Position numbers and translations under genes: made by a program
From: an uncultured Lachnospiraceae bacterium
GTDB lineage: Bacteria; Bacillota; Clostridia; Lachnospirales; Lachnospiraceae
Direction: 5' to 3'
Length of the DNA: 64,000 bases
Assembly (NCBI GenBank): GCA_910586715.1
Contig: CAJUJG010000007.1
Location: 35,598 to 99,597 of the forward strand
Shown here: positions 54,955-63,961 of the stretch, piece by piece
Position numbering within the stretch: the first letter of the stretch is position 1
Layout: each line of letters begins with the position of its first letter
The notes under the pieces: generated by a model
The model's database searches: none
What the model saw: only the letters and a program-made list of their open reading frames with translations
What the model was told of the DNA's origin: nothing

Positions 54955-55106
54955 TTTAAATCCTCCTTCGTCATTTATAAAAATTATAATCTTGCTCCAA
55001 ATGTATCATATTTCATATACATTTTTGCTATACTCAATATATCCCTTTCACAGCAGAGTATAAAGTGACAATACTATGACAAAAGAATGACAAAACCGTG
55101 CCAAAC

Positions 55107-55472
55107 TTAACTGATATATTCTTGGAATCCACTCTTAGAAAGAAATGCTTCCATCTTCTTTAACGCATTCTGTTGCATCCGCTTAAGTGTCCTGTTGGAA
55201 TAATTGTACTTCGTTCCTGCTCGTTCTTCATGCAATTCTTCTATTTCAGTCCATGTTTTTTCATCAACCAAATGCCACAATACTATTTTTTTCTCATTCT
55301 CCTTTAAAATCTCCAATGCTGACTCTATGATTTGAATTTTTATAGTAATTCGAGAATACTCTTCATCTTTTTCCGCATTTTGAGAATAATTCTGAATTTT
55401 ATCTAATATATCTCTCTTTGCTTTTAAATCAGGATATGATTTAATAAATTCTTTGATTGATTCCTCTGTCAT
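55107..55472 (-). CDS. Small sigma-factor-like DNA-binding protein
   Basis: 121 residues. The C-terminal half resembles sigma-70 region 4 or phage ArpU/RinA-type activators: LKENEKKIVLWHLVDEKTWT (helix-turn-helix entry) and NYSNRTLKRMQQNALKKMEA (recognition helix). The N-terminal half is a helical, charged arm. No region 2 is seen, so it may act with RNA polymerase or another sigma part. It lies 65 bp after the BlaR1-like gene on the same strand. Confidence 0.65.
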   Translation of the reverse strand: MTEESIKEFIKSYPDLKAKRDILDKIQNYSQNAEKDEEYSRITIKIQIIESALEILKENEKKIVLWHLVDEKTWTEIEELHEERAGTKYNYSNRTLKRMQQNALKKMEAFLSKSGFQEYIS

Positions 55473-55537
55473 TGTAACTCCTCCATATTGATAATATCAT
55501 TTAAATATCTGTTAAATTTATCGGTTGAAAGATTATT

Positions 55538-56887
55538 TTAGTGAGGACACACAGCATACACTGACGTTTTTACAAAATCACCCAAAACCACATGTCCACA
55601 TTTGGTGCATTTCTTACCATCGTAATATTCCATCTTACATCCACCCTTGCCGTCTTTTATGTGCTTTGCAATTGTTCCCGAAATATACGAATGACTACAA
55701 GATCTATACATTTGGTCTGTTTCCATATGCACATCATAATAGACATTACCCTCTTCACTTACAAAAAATGTAATATCCTCGGCATCTGCATATTTTTCAT
55801 ATGCATCATACTTAATATCTAATTCTGTCCGACCATTCTCTTCCCAATTGTCGTACCAAACAAAATCATCTACCTTCTCATATGGTCTGTCAAAATACCG
55901 AATCTGCCTCTCCTCATAAGCATAAACCGTCAGAGACGACACAAAAACCGCGAGCGCAATCATAACGCCCCCTGCCAACCTACTCATTTTCCCAAACTTC
56001 TTACCCGTTTTTTTCATTCTTTTCATATTTTCAATTCTTTCCTTTAATTGTTTTTCACTCATATTCAGTCCTGCAATCGGCAGCTTCCCCATTTCCTGCA
56101 TTTCTGCAAAATCTATCAAAAGATTAATATAATCTCCTGTTTCCGGTAAGCTTTTGTTTGCTATGACCTTTTCATCACAATACATCTCCGTTACCAGCTC
56201 CCACCGATACAGCAGATAATACACAAGCGGATTATAAAAGTTCATAAGCGCTACAAACGTCAAAATTGCTTTCACGAGGTTGTCCCTTACGCGAATATGT
56301 ACCAATTCATGACACAGTACATCCTCAAGCCTGCGCTCTTCCCATGCAACCGCCGGAAGCATAATTTTCCCCCGTATAATTCCAATTGTAATCGGTGTCT
56401 TTAGCCCTGCACACAGATAAACCCTGCTTTTGACAGGTATTCTGTATCCGTTTGTCAATTTGTTTATTACAAGCTCTCCTTTTTCAAACCGTTCCACCCC
56501 TTTCATAATATTCCGGTATACGGTAAAATACCTCTTTATTCGTACGCCCAATCCGGCAATTCCAAGCAGAATGCTTATAGCAGCAAAAATATACATTAGT
56601 ACATTTGAAATATAAATGCCGTCCCGATACACAAATACCGTATATTCCATCATATTTTTAACAACATTATTCTCCTGATACCATGTCTCAAATCCAAAAC
56701 ATTTGTTTATTAGCTCTGCATATGATGTTTTAAACCTTGCGAGTGGCACAACAAACAATAAAATATTTACCGTAAGATAAACCTTATGCCACAAGACAGG
56801 CAGGTATCTCTTTGTCAATAAATATAGCAACAGATAAATAACAACCAAAACGCTTCCCGCCAAACTCATCGTGCTAAGCAGCGACAT
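55538..56887 (-). CDS. BlaR1/MecR1-like M56 membrane metallopeptidase with a Cys/His-rich sensor tail
   Basis: About 449 residues from the ATG at 56887 (AGGAGG upstream). Three hydrophobic segments precede the M56 domain with the zinc site HELVHIR (and Glu in WELVTEMYCDEKV). A fourth segment (GGVMIALAVFVSSLTVYA) follows near residue 335. The outside part is not a penicillin-binding domain: it is about 130 residues ending in CSHSYISGTIAKH, C, CTKCGH and CPH, which looks like a zinc-binding fold. It should cleave BlaI when it senses a signal; the signal is unknown. It starts one base after the blaI stop. Confidence 0.85.
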   Translation of the reverse strand: MSLLSTMSLAGSVLVVIYLLLYLLTKRYLPVLWHKVYLTVNILLFVVPLARFKTSYAELINKCFGFETWYQENNVVKNMMEYTVFVYRDGIYISNVLMYIFAAISILLGIAGLGVRIKRYFTVYRNIMKGVERFEKGELVINKLTNGYRIPVKSRVYLCAGLKTPITIGIIRGKIMLPAVAWEERRLEDVLCHELVHIRVRDNLVKAILTFVALMNFYNPLVYYLLYRWELVTEMYCDEKVIANKSLPETGDYINLLIDFAEMQEMGKLPIAGLNMSEKQLKERIENMKRMKKTGKKFGKMSRLAGGVMIALAVFVSSLTVYAYEERQIRYFDRPYEKVDDFVWYDNWEENGRTELDIKYDAYEKYADAEDITFFVSEEGNVYYDVHMETDQMYRSCSHSYISGTIAKHIKDGKGGCKMEYYDGKKCTKCGHVVLGDFVKTSVYAVCPH

Positions 56888-56888
56888 A

Positions 56889-57287
56889 CTACTCCTCCTT
56901 TTCCGCAAAGTCCTCCTCAACAGCCGACCGCAGCGCATCAGCAAAATTTTTGTCAATTCCCTTCCCTCCGGTAAGCGCCGACAAAAAAGATCCAATTGAG
57001 CCGCCGTAATAATCCTTCAAAATCTTTACTGCCTTGCCCTGTTCATACTCGGTATTCGTTACAGCCGCATAATACACACGGTTTTTCCCCGTTTCGTCTG
57101 CGGTGACAAGTCCTTTATCCGTCAACCGTTTGATAAAGGTATTGACTGTCTGCTTTTTCCAGTCCCTGCCCTGCTCTTCATTTAAGTATGTCATAATCTC
57201 CACAAAGCTTTTTGCTCCCTCTCTCCACAAATAATGCATGACAAGGCTCTCCGATTGCGTCATTTCATAAATGATATTTTTTCTCAT
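56889..57287 (-). CDS. BlaI/MecI-family repressor
   Basis: 132 residues from the ATG at 57287 (GGAGG five bases upstream). The winged helix is clear: MTQSESLVMHYLWREGAKSF, DWKKQTVNTFIKRLTDKGLV. A C-terminal dimerisation helix follows. It represses its own operon until the BlaR1-like protease acts. The promoter at 57401-57429 has overlapping TACT/AGTA dyads that fit as operator. Confidence 0.92.
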   Translation of the reverse strand: MRKNIIYEMTQSESLVMHYLWREGAKSFVEIMTYLNEEQGRDWKKQTVNTFIKRLTDKGLVTADETGKNRVYYAAVTNTEYEQGKAVKILKDYYGGSIGSFLSALTGGKGIDKNFADALRSAVEEDFAEKEE

Positions 57288-57299
57288 ATTTGCCTCCAT

Positions 57300-57369
57300 G
57301 GGTCAAGCGAACATGCTTGCATGTTCATTTGACCCTCAAATCAAGGTTGAAAGATTTTCTTTCAACCTT
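57300..57369 (-). promoter_or_regulatory. Two strong hairpins in the blaI leader
   Basis: AAGGTTGAAAGA/TCTTTCAACCTT (57343-57369, perfect 12 bp, 3-base loop) and GGGTCAA/TTGACCC with GAACATGC/GCATGTTC (57300-57335). The second begins one base before the blaI ribosome site. Neither is followed by a T run. Confidence 0.6.
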
Positions 57370-57400
57370 ATACCCTTTCAAATACTTATGGTTTACTTTA

Positions 57401-57429
57401 ATTGTACTACAAGTATATAATACTGTAAA
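57401..57429 (-). promoter_or_regulatory. Promoter and likely BlaI operator
   Basis: On the minus strand TTTACA, 17 bp, TACAAT. The spacer and -10 contain TACT-ACA-AGTA (57405-57415) and AGTAT-ATA-ATACT (57412-57424), overlapping dyads as expected for BlaI-type operators. Confidence 0.6.
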
Positions 57430-57463
57430 GAAAATATCCATGTATTTCCACAGTCCATTCAAA

Positions 57464-57496
57464 AAAATGCCGGCAGGAAGATCCCGCCGGCATTTT
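57464..57496 (-). terminator. Terminator after the HIT gene
   Basis: AAAATGCCGGC and GCCGGCATTTT with an inner GG/CC pair; seven T follow on the minus strand, 13 bp past the HIT stop. Confidence 0.9.
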
Positions 57497-57509
57497 GGTT
57501 CGTTCTATT

Positions 57510-57920
57510 CTATTTCACAATCGTATCCCGTATCTCATCAAGCTGCGCATCTGTCATTTCCTGCGGCTTCATCACAAGACTTTGGTTGTCATCATTGTAA
57601 CGCGGTATCAGATGCACATGAAAATGAAATACCGTCTGTCCCGCCACTTCATTATTATTCTGCACAATGTTGAATCCGTCCGCGCCCAGCTTTTCCGTCA
57701 TCAGCGTCGCCATTTTTTTTGCAAGCGGAAACACCTTTGCGGCGGTATCGTCCGCAATCTCATAAATATTTTTATAATGGTTTTTTGGCATAATCAGCGA
57801 ATGTCCTTTTGTGGCAGGCGCCATATCCATAATTACGCGAAAATCCTCATCCTCGTAGAGCGTCCGGGAGGGTATCTCACCGTTTGCAATTTTGCAAAAA
57901 ATACAGTTATCGTCTTTCAT
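57510..57920 (-). CDS. HIT-family nucleotide hydrolase
   Basis: 136 residues from the ATG at 57920 (GGAGG six bases upstream). CIFCKIANGEIPS opens the protein and the histidine triad is HFHVHLIPR. It resembles Hint-type enzymes that hydrolyse AMP-lysine or similar nucleotide conjugates. It directly follows the flavodoxin-SCP2 gene. Confidence 0.95.
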   Translation of the reverse strand: MKDDNCIFCKIANGEIPSRTLYEDEDFRVIMDMAPATKGHSLIMPKNHYKNIYEIADDTAAKVFPLAKKMATLMTEKLGADGFNIVQNNNEVAGQTVFHFHVHLIPRYNDDNQSLVMKPQEMTDAQLDEIRDTIVK

Positions 57921-57943
57921 TTTCATCCTCCATTCTGTGTTCA

Positions 57944-58933
57944 TTAAAACTTATATAATAAATCAAGTGTCCGAAGCACCTTAAAATCACCTTTCATCTT
58001 CACGTCACCCGCCATAAATGCTCCTTGAAAGGTCATGCGCCCCTGAACAATCTCATTCATAATCCGCGAAGACAGCCGCATCTCCACATCAAACGTATCA
58101 CTGTCACCGTAAAAACATTCCATTTCCGTATGGTCCACTTTCACAATTAATGGCTTCTTTGATTCTGGAAGGCTAAACTTATACACGGCATGAAAGCCCG
58201 GCTGCGGGTGGAAGTGTTCCCGCAAATCCTGTAAAAACATGGTGCTGTCCATCTCCCCCGATGCACCCATCAAATCCTTAAACATGCTCGCAAGCTCCTG
58301 AATATCCTCCTTCTGCTTCTGCACGTATAAATCGTCACTTGCAAGCTCGGAAAGCTGTTCTGCCTCCTGCGGCGTCAGGTTGAGACTTTGTGTAAAGGAT
58401 ATTTTTTGTTTTACCGCCTGATTACTGCACGGGAATACTGCCGTTTTCTGATTAATGGAACGGTACAGGTCCTCCGTGCGCTTTTCAATGACTCTCGCAT
58501 AGTTTGCATTCTCCTCAAGCTCCGCAACATCCGCAAAATAACCGCTGATACCCGTCACCGGAAGCCCTCCAAGAATTTCCCAAGCCTCCGTAAGGCTTGT
58601 CAGTGCATCGCGTTCACCGTAAGTAGTCGACATAACTATCGGGCACATATATAAATTAGAAATCTTTTCCTTATCCCCGTACAGCCAGCAGGAGTCTAAA
58701 AACAGCTGCATCCAGCCGCCCACGCCGAACCATTCCACTGTAGTCGCAAGAATGACGCCATCCGCGTCCTTTAAAGTCTGCGAAAGCGTGATAATGTTAT
58801 TCTTAAACTCATACAAATCATAACGCTCCATATTAACGTTTAGCTCACGCAGTACCTCCTGCATTTTATTAAGCACATACAGGGTAGGATCTCCGATTAA
58901 TCCCCTGCCTCCGTAATAAATGTTGATTTTCAC
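57944..58933 (-). CDS. Flavodoxin-like reductase fused to an SCP2 sterol-carrier domain
   Basis: 329 residues. Residues 1-170 resemble NADPH-dependent FMN reductases (KINIYYGGRGLIGDPTLYVL, ILATTVEWFGVGGWMQLFLD). Residues 240-329 match SCP2 lipid-binding domains (FHAVYKFSLPESKKPLIVKV, MTFQGAFMAGDVKMKGDFKV). The pair suggests a flavin enzyme that acts on a hydrophobic substrate; the reaction is unknown. Together with HIT and rhomboid genes it forms a same-strand unit with gaps of about 20 bp. Confidence 0.82.
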   Translation of the reverse strand: MKINIYYGGRGLIGDPTLYVLNKMQEVLRELNVNMERYDLYEFKNNIITLSQTLKDADGVILATTVEWFGVGGWMQLFLDSCWLYGDKEKISNLYMCPIVMSTTYGERDALTSLTEAWEILGGLPVTGISGYFADVAELEENANYARVIEKRTEDLYRSINQKTAVFPCSNQAVKQKISFTQSLNLTPQEAEQLSELASDDLYVQKQKEDIQELASMFKDLMGASGEMDSTMFLQDLREHFHPQPGFHAVYKFSLPESKKPLIVKVDHTEMECFYGDSDTFDVEMRLSSRIMNEIVQGRMTFQGAFMAGDVKMKGDFKVLRTLDLLYKF

Positions 58934-58949
58934 CTGATTTTCCTCCCGT

Positions 58950-59549
58950 TTATCGATTTCCTTTAAATGCTTCTATTACATTCATAAACGCCATAATCAG
59001 CGCACCGAAAACCAGTCCGCCGACATGTGCCGCGTTGTCTATACCTTCCGAACGCATACCATCATATACCATATAAACAATTGCAAAAATCATTCTGCCC
59101 ACGGAAATACCTTGATAGCGTCCGTTATGAATGACCACAAGAATCAGCATCGCGCCGATTAGTCCGAATATCGCTCCGCTCGCGCCTACCGACGTATGGC
59201 TGTTTCCGCTGAGCAGTACATTTGCAACGGAAAAAATGCCGCCGCCTAATCCCGAAAGCATGTACAAAATTGCAAAACGGACATGTCCGATAACACGTTC
59301 CAGCATTTCACCAAGGGCAGCTAAAAAAATCATGTTGCTTACAATATGGTCTATTCCTCCGTGCATGAACATGCTTGTAAAAAATCTGTAATACTCGCCG
59401 TCCAAAAGCACACGCTCCGCGTCCATGCATCCCCTATTATACACTACCTCGCCCGCATATGTACAGTACATATATATGATAATGTTTATCGCGATCAATA
59501 TGATCATGACTATATAGTCACGGTAGTCAAATGACTTTTGTTCCTGCAT
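58950..59549 (-). CDS. Rhomboid intramembrane serine protease
   Basis: About 199 residues from the ATG at 59549 (AAGGAAG upstream). Six hydrophobic segments. The catalytic Ser is in GASGAIFG, the catalytic His in AHVGGLVFG, and MFMHGGIDHIVSNM is the conserved helix 2 element. It cuts membrane proteins within the bilayer. It is first in the unit with the SCP2 fusion and HIT genes. Confidence 0.94.
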   Translation of the reverse strand: MQEQKSFDYRDYIVMIILIAINIIIYMYCTYAGEVVYNRGCMDAERVLLDGEYYRFFTSMFMHGGIDHIVSNMIFLAALGEMLERVIGHVRFAILYMLSGLGGGIFSVANVLLSGNSHTSVGASGAIFGLIGAMLILVVIHNGRYQGISVGRMIFAIVYMVYDGMRSEGIDNAAHVGGLVFGALIMAFMNVIEAFKGNR

Positions 59550-59687
59550 TTTTTTCTTCCTTAATTTTATATATCGTATTTTATGCTTTGTCATCATTGC
59601 TGCTATTTGTACTTTATTATATAGAATACTCTGCTATATTTCAAGCTTTTAAGTTGACATAATTTCATATTTCCAATCATTGCGGAG

Positions 59688-59716
59688 TTGACATAACTAC
59701 CCCGCTTTGATAAACT
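59688..59716 (+). promoter_or_regulatory. Promoter of the GH73 gene
   Basis: TTGACA (59688-59693), 17 bp, TAAACT (59711-59716). The 11-mer AGTTGACATAA occurs at 59652 and again at 59687, so a second -35-like box lies 35 bp upstream. Confidence 0.65.
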
Positions 59717-59779
59717 TTTACTGTATTTATATTAATTTCGACAATATTTTTATTTTATTACGAAAGGATTTAAGATACT

Positions 59780-62700
59780 ATGTTACAAAAAAAATATTAT
59801 CGCATTTTATCACTTATTCTGTGTACCGCACTCTTTTCCAATGCTGTACCAAATACAGTGAATGCTGCGCAATTATATGATAAAAGTGACACATATGTCA
59901 TAAATGAAGAAAGTTCAGAGTCTGAAACAGAACAGGAAACGGAACGTTATTCTAATATGGAAAGTTCTCATGCAGAAACGGAAAATTCTTCCGAAAAAGA
60001 GACCGAATCTGAAGTTCAGACAGAAGCGGAAACAGAGATTAATACGTCAGAAGCCCCTGAAACTTCTTTTGAAACAGAAACTTCTTCTGAAACAATTACT
60101 GAGTCGGAACCAGTTATCGAGTCGGAAATGGAAACCGATTCTGCGAGCGGTGATTTTGAAGAGGAATCGGAAAGTGAAGCAGAAACATCCCTTGCATTTG
60201 AAACAGAGTCGGAAACGGAATCTGAAACAGAGCTTACAACAGACGCTGCCAAACTACAAAACGCTGTGGAAGAATTCAACACCCTTGCCGATACCAAGCC
60301 TTTAATGGCGCTTTTATACCGCACGAATTCCTACAGCGTCCGTCAGTCCCCGTCCTATGACAGTGATACCGTCGCCGTGATCGAAAGCGGTCATACGCTC
60401 TATGTAAAATCCGCAGCAATAATTGACGGCAATATATGGTATCAGGTGAAGTTTGGCTTAAACGGTACGGAATATACGGGATATGCGGAGGCTTATTATC
60501 TCGCATATTCTGACGAGGACTGGATTTCATGGGTAAGCACATTAAATGACACAAGTGTCATAAATTCATTTGCCTCCAACGGAAAAGCGGACATCTCAGA
60601 TATTGACGCATTTCCCGTTTTTTATCGCGACAAGCTCAGAGCATTGAAAGCGCTTCACCCAAACTGGACCTTTGTTCCCATGAATACAGGGATTGATTTT
60701 AATACGGCTGTCACAAATGAAATGGGCGACAAAAGCCTTATTCAAAATACAAATAGCAACGCGGAAAAAGGCTGGGTTGGAAAGACTTACGGAAGCGGTT
60801 GGTATTATGCCACAAAAGACGCGGTTATGCATTATATGGACCCCTGCAATTTCCTTACGGAAAATTACATTTTCCAGTTTGAGCAGCTCACATTCAACAG
60901 CTCTTACCATACCGTATCCGCCATTCAGAACTTTTTAAACGGTACGTTTATGAAAGGCAATCTTCCTGACGATGCAGGCAAAAGCTATGCGCAGGCATTT
61001 TTTGAAATCGGCAAAAGCAGGTCGCTCAGTCCTATTCATTTGGCGTCACGTGTCTATCAGGAACAGGGCAGCGGAAAGTCCGCGTTGATTTCGGGCACTT
61101 ACAACAATTATAAAGGCTATTATAATTATTTTAATGTAAAAGCATCCGGACAGACAGAAAAGGAAATTATTGAAAACGGTCTTTCCTACGCCAAATCGCA
61201 GGGATGGAATACACATTATAAATCTCTTGCGGGCGGCGCGGCAACCATTGGAAACAATTACATTTTAAAGGGGCAGGATACGCTCTATCTCGAAAAATTC
61301 AACGTGGACGGAAGTTACTATCCGCTCTACACGCACCAATATATGCAAAATATTCAGGCGCCGGCAAGCGAAGCCGTAACCACAAAAAAAATGTATGCAA
61401 ACGCCGGAAGCCTTGATTCCGCATTTGTGTTTAAAATACCGGTATTTTTGAATATGCCTGAGGAACAGCATCTTGAAAGCATTTCACTTGATAAGAACAC
61501 GCTGATTTTACAGACTCCTGATTCCCTTACCGGAGCTCCAACGGACCTTGACACACATGACGCGTTGACCGTTCGCTACAACCCTGCAAATACCTCTGAT
61601 GAAATTACCGTCAAATGGAAATCATCAGATTTAAGTGTTGCGGGAATCACTGCCTCTGACAGCGACGGCAAAATCTTTGTTACCGCCCAAGGCGAGGGTA
61701 CGGCAACGATTACGGCAACCGCAACTGCAAAAGACCCCAACACAGGTAATACGACGGTAAAAACCGCTGACTGCCAGGTTCGCGTTCTTGCTCCTGCTCC
61801 TGAAATTGAAACATGTACGGTTACCTTTATGGATAAAGATAACACGACTGTATTAAAAACCATTGAAACGCCGTATGAGGGAAGCATCGCGGAAACGGAT
61901 TTTCCTATAATTTCAGTTAGTGACGACGAACTTTTTATCGGCTGGTTTACGGAAAAAGGCGGGAAAGGCACACTTTTTGACAGTACCACTGTTCTATCCG
62001 CAAATGAACTTGTCGTTTACCCGTATTATGAAGTACAAGGAAAGGGCTTTTATGTTCTTCCCATAAGCGACCACGTATACACGGGAAGCACCATAAAACC
62101 TGAGGTACAGGTATTTGACAGCGTTCTTAACAGCGACGGCAGCTACCGCCTGATTCCATTAGAAAAAGGAACGGATTATACTGTTTCTTATAAAAACAAC
62201 AAAAATGCAAATACGAAAGACAGCGCGTCTCCTGCGGTCGTAATAAAAGGAAAGGGCAATTACACAGGTACGGAATACGCCTATTTCAACATTATTCCTA
62301 AGCCGCTGACAGACAAAGATATTTCCGTTGAAAATATAACAGTTGCATACAACGGCAAGCTTCAAAAGCCGACGCCTGCAATATACCGCGCAGGCAAAAA
62401 GCTTTCGGTGAAAAAAGACTTTACACTGTCCTATCCCGAAACCGGTAAAAATGCATACACCGACGCAGGCACCTATCCTGTAATAATCACCGGCGCAGGC
62501 GGTTACTCCGGTACGCTGACCATTTACCAAAAAATTACTTCTGACATATTGATGAGCAAAGTAAAGGTTGAAAAAATACCAAATCAAACTTATGATGAAG
62601 CTTTGGCAAACAGCGGGCAGGGCATGACACCTAATAAATTAAATGTTTCTTATGGAGACCGTACACTGAAAGAGGGGCAGGACTATTCTGTCAGATATGC

Positions 62701-63961
62701 AAATCATCTGTCCGTCGGAACGGCTACTGCTTACATTACCGCCAAGAACGGAACCGGATTTTCCGGTACAAAATCGGTGACTTACAAAATTGTCGGATTA
62801 CCTATCAACAAAGCCGTTGTCAGCGGAATTGCACCGAAAATCTACACAGGATCGGAAAGTGATGTCTTACAGGAAAACGCGGTTCTTACATATAACGGTA
62901 AAGCGCTTCAGGAAGGCAAGGATTACACGGTTTCCTACACAAACACTACAAAAGCAGGTACTGCGTCAATCCTTTTCAAAGGCATTAACGGTTACAGCGG
63001 ACAGCTTAAAAAAACGTACAAAATTACGCCGCTTGACATTACCGACAACGCAATTACCATGACCTATACAACGCAGGATGCGACAAACACGCCGATTCCA
63101 ATCAACTCGCTGTCGCAGATAACCTCGCCTTACATGAAAGGAAGCACCTGTCCGGATGTACAGCTTTATTTATACGGCACACCGCTCACAAAGGGTAAAG
63201 ATTATACCGTTAAATACGCAAATAACAAGCAGGTTACTACTTCCGATTTGGATGAGAAAAAACTTCCTGCAATTACCGTGACGGGCAAAGGCAATTTTAA
63301 AGGCTCGTTAAAAGGAACATGGGATATTACAGACAGTGCCTTTGGCGGCAGCAGTGATAAGGTAAAGCTTGTGTTAAAAGACGTGGTATACAAGAATAAG
63401 CCGGGTAAATTTAAGACTGCTGTCACTTTAATCGATGCGAACGGCGCAAAGCTTTCGGCAGGTAAAGATTATGACAAGAGTGTCACTTTTTCATATGATA
63501 CAGATACCGTTGTAAAAACTGCCGACGGCAGCAAGGCATCTCGCAAGGCAGGCGATGCTGTCAATGATAACGACATTCCCGACGCAGATACGGTAATCCG
63601 TGTAACCGTGAAAGGTTTGGGTGCATACAAAGGGGATGACAGCGCTGCCATTATCGGCACGTACCGTATTATCAGCTCCGACATTGCAAAAGCAAAAGTC
63701 AGTGTAAAAGCAAAAGCATATCAGAATGGCGATGCCGTCACACTTACGAAAGACGATATTGAACTTACCTTGAACGGCGATACTTTAAAATATGGAACAG
63801 ACTACACCATAGACAGCGCAACTTATGCCAACAATTTTAAAAAGGGTAAAGCAAGCGTCATACTCAAAGGGCTTGGCAAGAATTACGGAGGAGAGAAAAA
63901 AATTTCCTATACGATTAATTCGAAAGTGTTGGTTTGGTGGAAAAACCTAGGGAAACGCTGA
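59780..63961 (+). CDS. Large secreted wall hydrolase: SH3, GH73 glucosaminidase and repeat domains
   Basis: 1393 residues; a signal peptide ends near NAA (about 30). Residues 36-175 are a Glu/Ser/Thr spacer. An SH3-like domain (TNSYSVRQSPSYDSDTVAVI) follows, then a GH73-type glucosaminidase (FYRDKLRALKALHPNWTFVP, LASRVYQEQGSGKSALISGT, with the likely catalytic Glu in QEQG). Next are a Big_2-like Ig domain (570-670), an InlB-type domain (CTVTFMDKDN, LFIGWFTEKGG) and about six beta repeats with DYTVSYKNN and GKGNYTGT cores. It should cut glycan strands between GlcNAc and MurNAc in the wall. No LPXTG motif is seen. The stop at 63959-63961 is inside the window. Confidence 0.9.
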   Translation: MLQKKYYRILSLILCTALFSNAVPNTVNAAQLYDKSDTYVINEESSESETEQETERYSNMESSHAETENSSEKETESEVQTEAETEINTSEAPETSFETETSSETITESEPVIESEMETDSASGDFEEESESEAETSLAFETESETESETELTTDAAKLQNAVEEFNTLADTKPLMALLYRTNSYSVRQSPSYDSDTVAVIESGHTLYVKSAAIIDGNIWYQVKFGLNGTEYTGYAEAYYLAYSDEDWISWVSTLNDTSVINSFASNGKADISDIDAFPVFYRDKLRALKALHPNWTFVPMNTGIDFNTAVTNEMGDKSLIQNTNSNAEKGWVGKTYGSGWYYATKDAVMHYMDPCNFLTENYIFQFEQLTFNSSYHTVSAIQNFLNGTFMKGNLPDDAGKSYAQAFFEIGKSRSLSPIHLASRVYQEQGSGKSALISGTYNNYKGYYNYFNVKASGQTEKEIIENGLSYAKSQGWNTHYKSLAGGAATIGNNYILKGQDTLYLEKFNVDGSYYPLYTHQYMQNIQAPASEAVTTKKMYANAGSLDSAFVFKIPVFLNMPEEQHLESISLDKNTLILQTPDSLTGAPTDLDTHDALTVRYNPANTSDEITVKWKSSDLSVAGITASDSDGKIFVTAQGEGTATITATATAKDPNTGNTTVKTADCQVRVLAPAPEIETCTVTFMDKDNTTVLKTIETPYEGSIAETDFPIISVSDDELFIGWFTEKGGKGTLFDSTTVLSANELVVYPYYEVQGKGFYVLPISDHVYTGSTIKPEVQVFDSVLNSDGSYRLIPLEKGTDYTVSYKNNKNANTKDSASPAVVIKGKGNYTGTEYAYFNIIPKPLTDKDISVENITVAYNGKLQKPTPAIYRAGKKLSVKKDFTLSYPETGKNAYTDAGTYPVIITGAGGYSGTLTIYQKITSDILMSKVKVEKIPNQTYDEALANSGQGMTPNKLNVSYGDRTLKEGQDYSVRYANHLSVGTATAYITAKNGTGFSGTKSVTYKIVGLPINKAVVSGIAPKIYTGSESDVLQENAVLTYNGKALQEGKDYTVSYTNTTKAGTASILFKGINGYSGQLKKTYKITPLDITDNAITMTYTTQDATNTPIPINSLSQITSPYMKGSTCPDVQLYLYGTPLTKGKDYTVKYANNKQVTTSDLDEKKLPAITVTGKGNFKGSLKGTWDITDSAFGGSSDKVKLVLKDVVYKNKPGKFKTAVTLIDANGAKLSAGKDYDKSVTFSYDTDTVVKTADGSKASRKAGDAVNDNDIPDADTVIRVTVKGLGAYKGDDSAAIIGTYRIISSDIAKAKVSVKAKAYQNGDAVTLTKDDIELTLNGDTLKYGTDYTIDSATYANNFKKGKASVILKGLGKNYGGEKKISYTINSKVLVWWKNLGKR

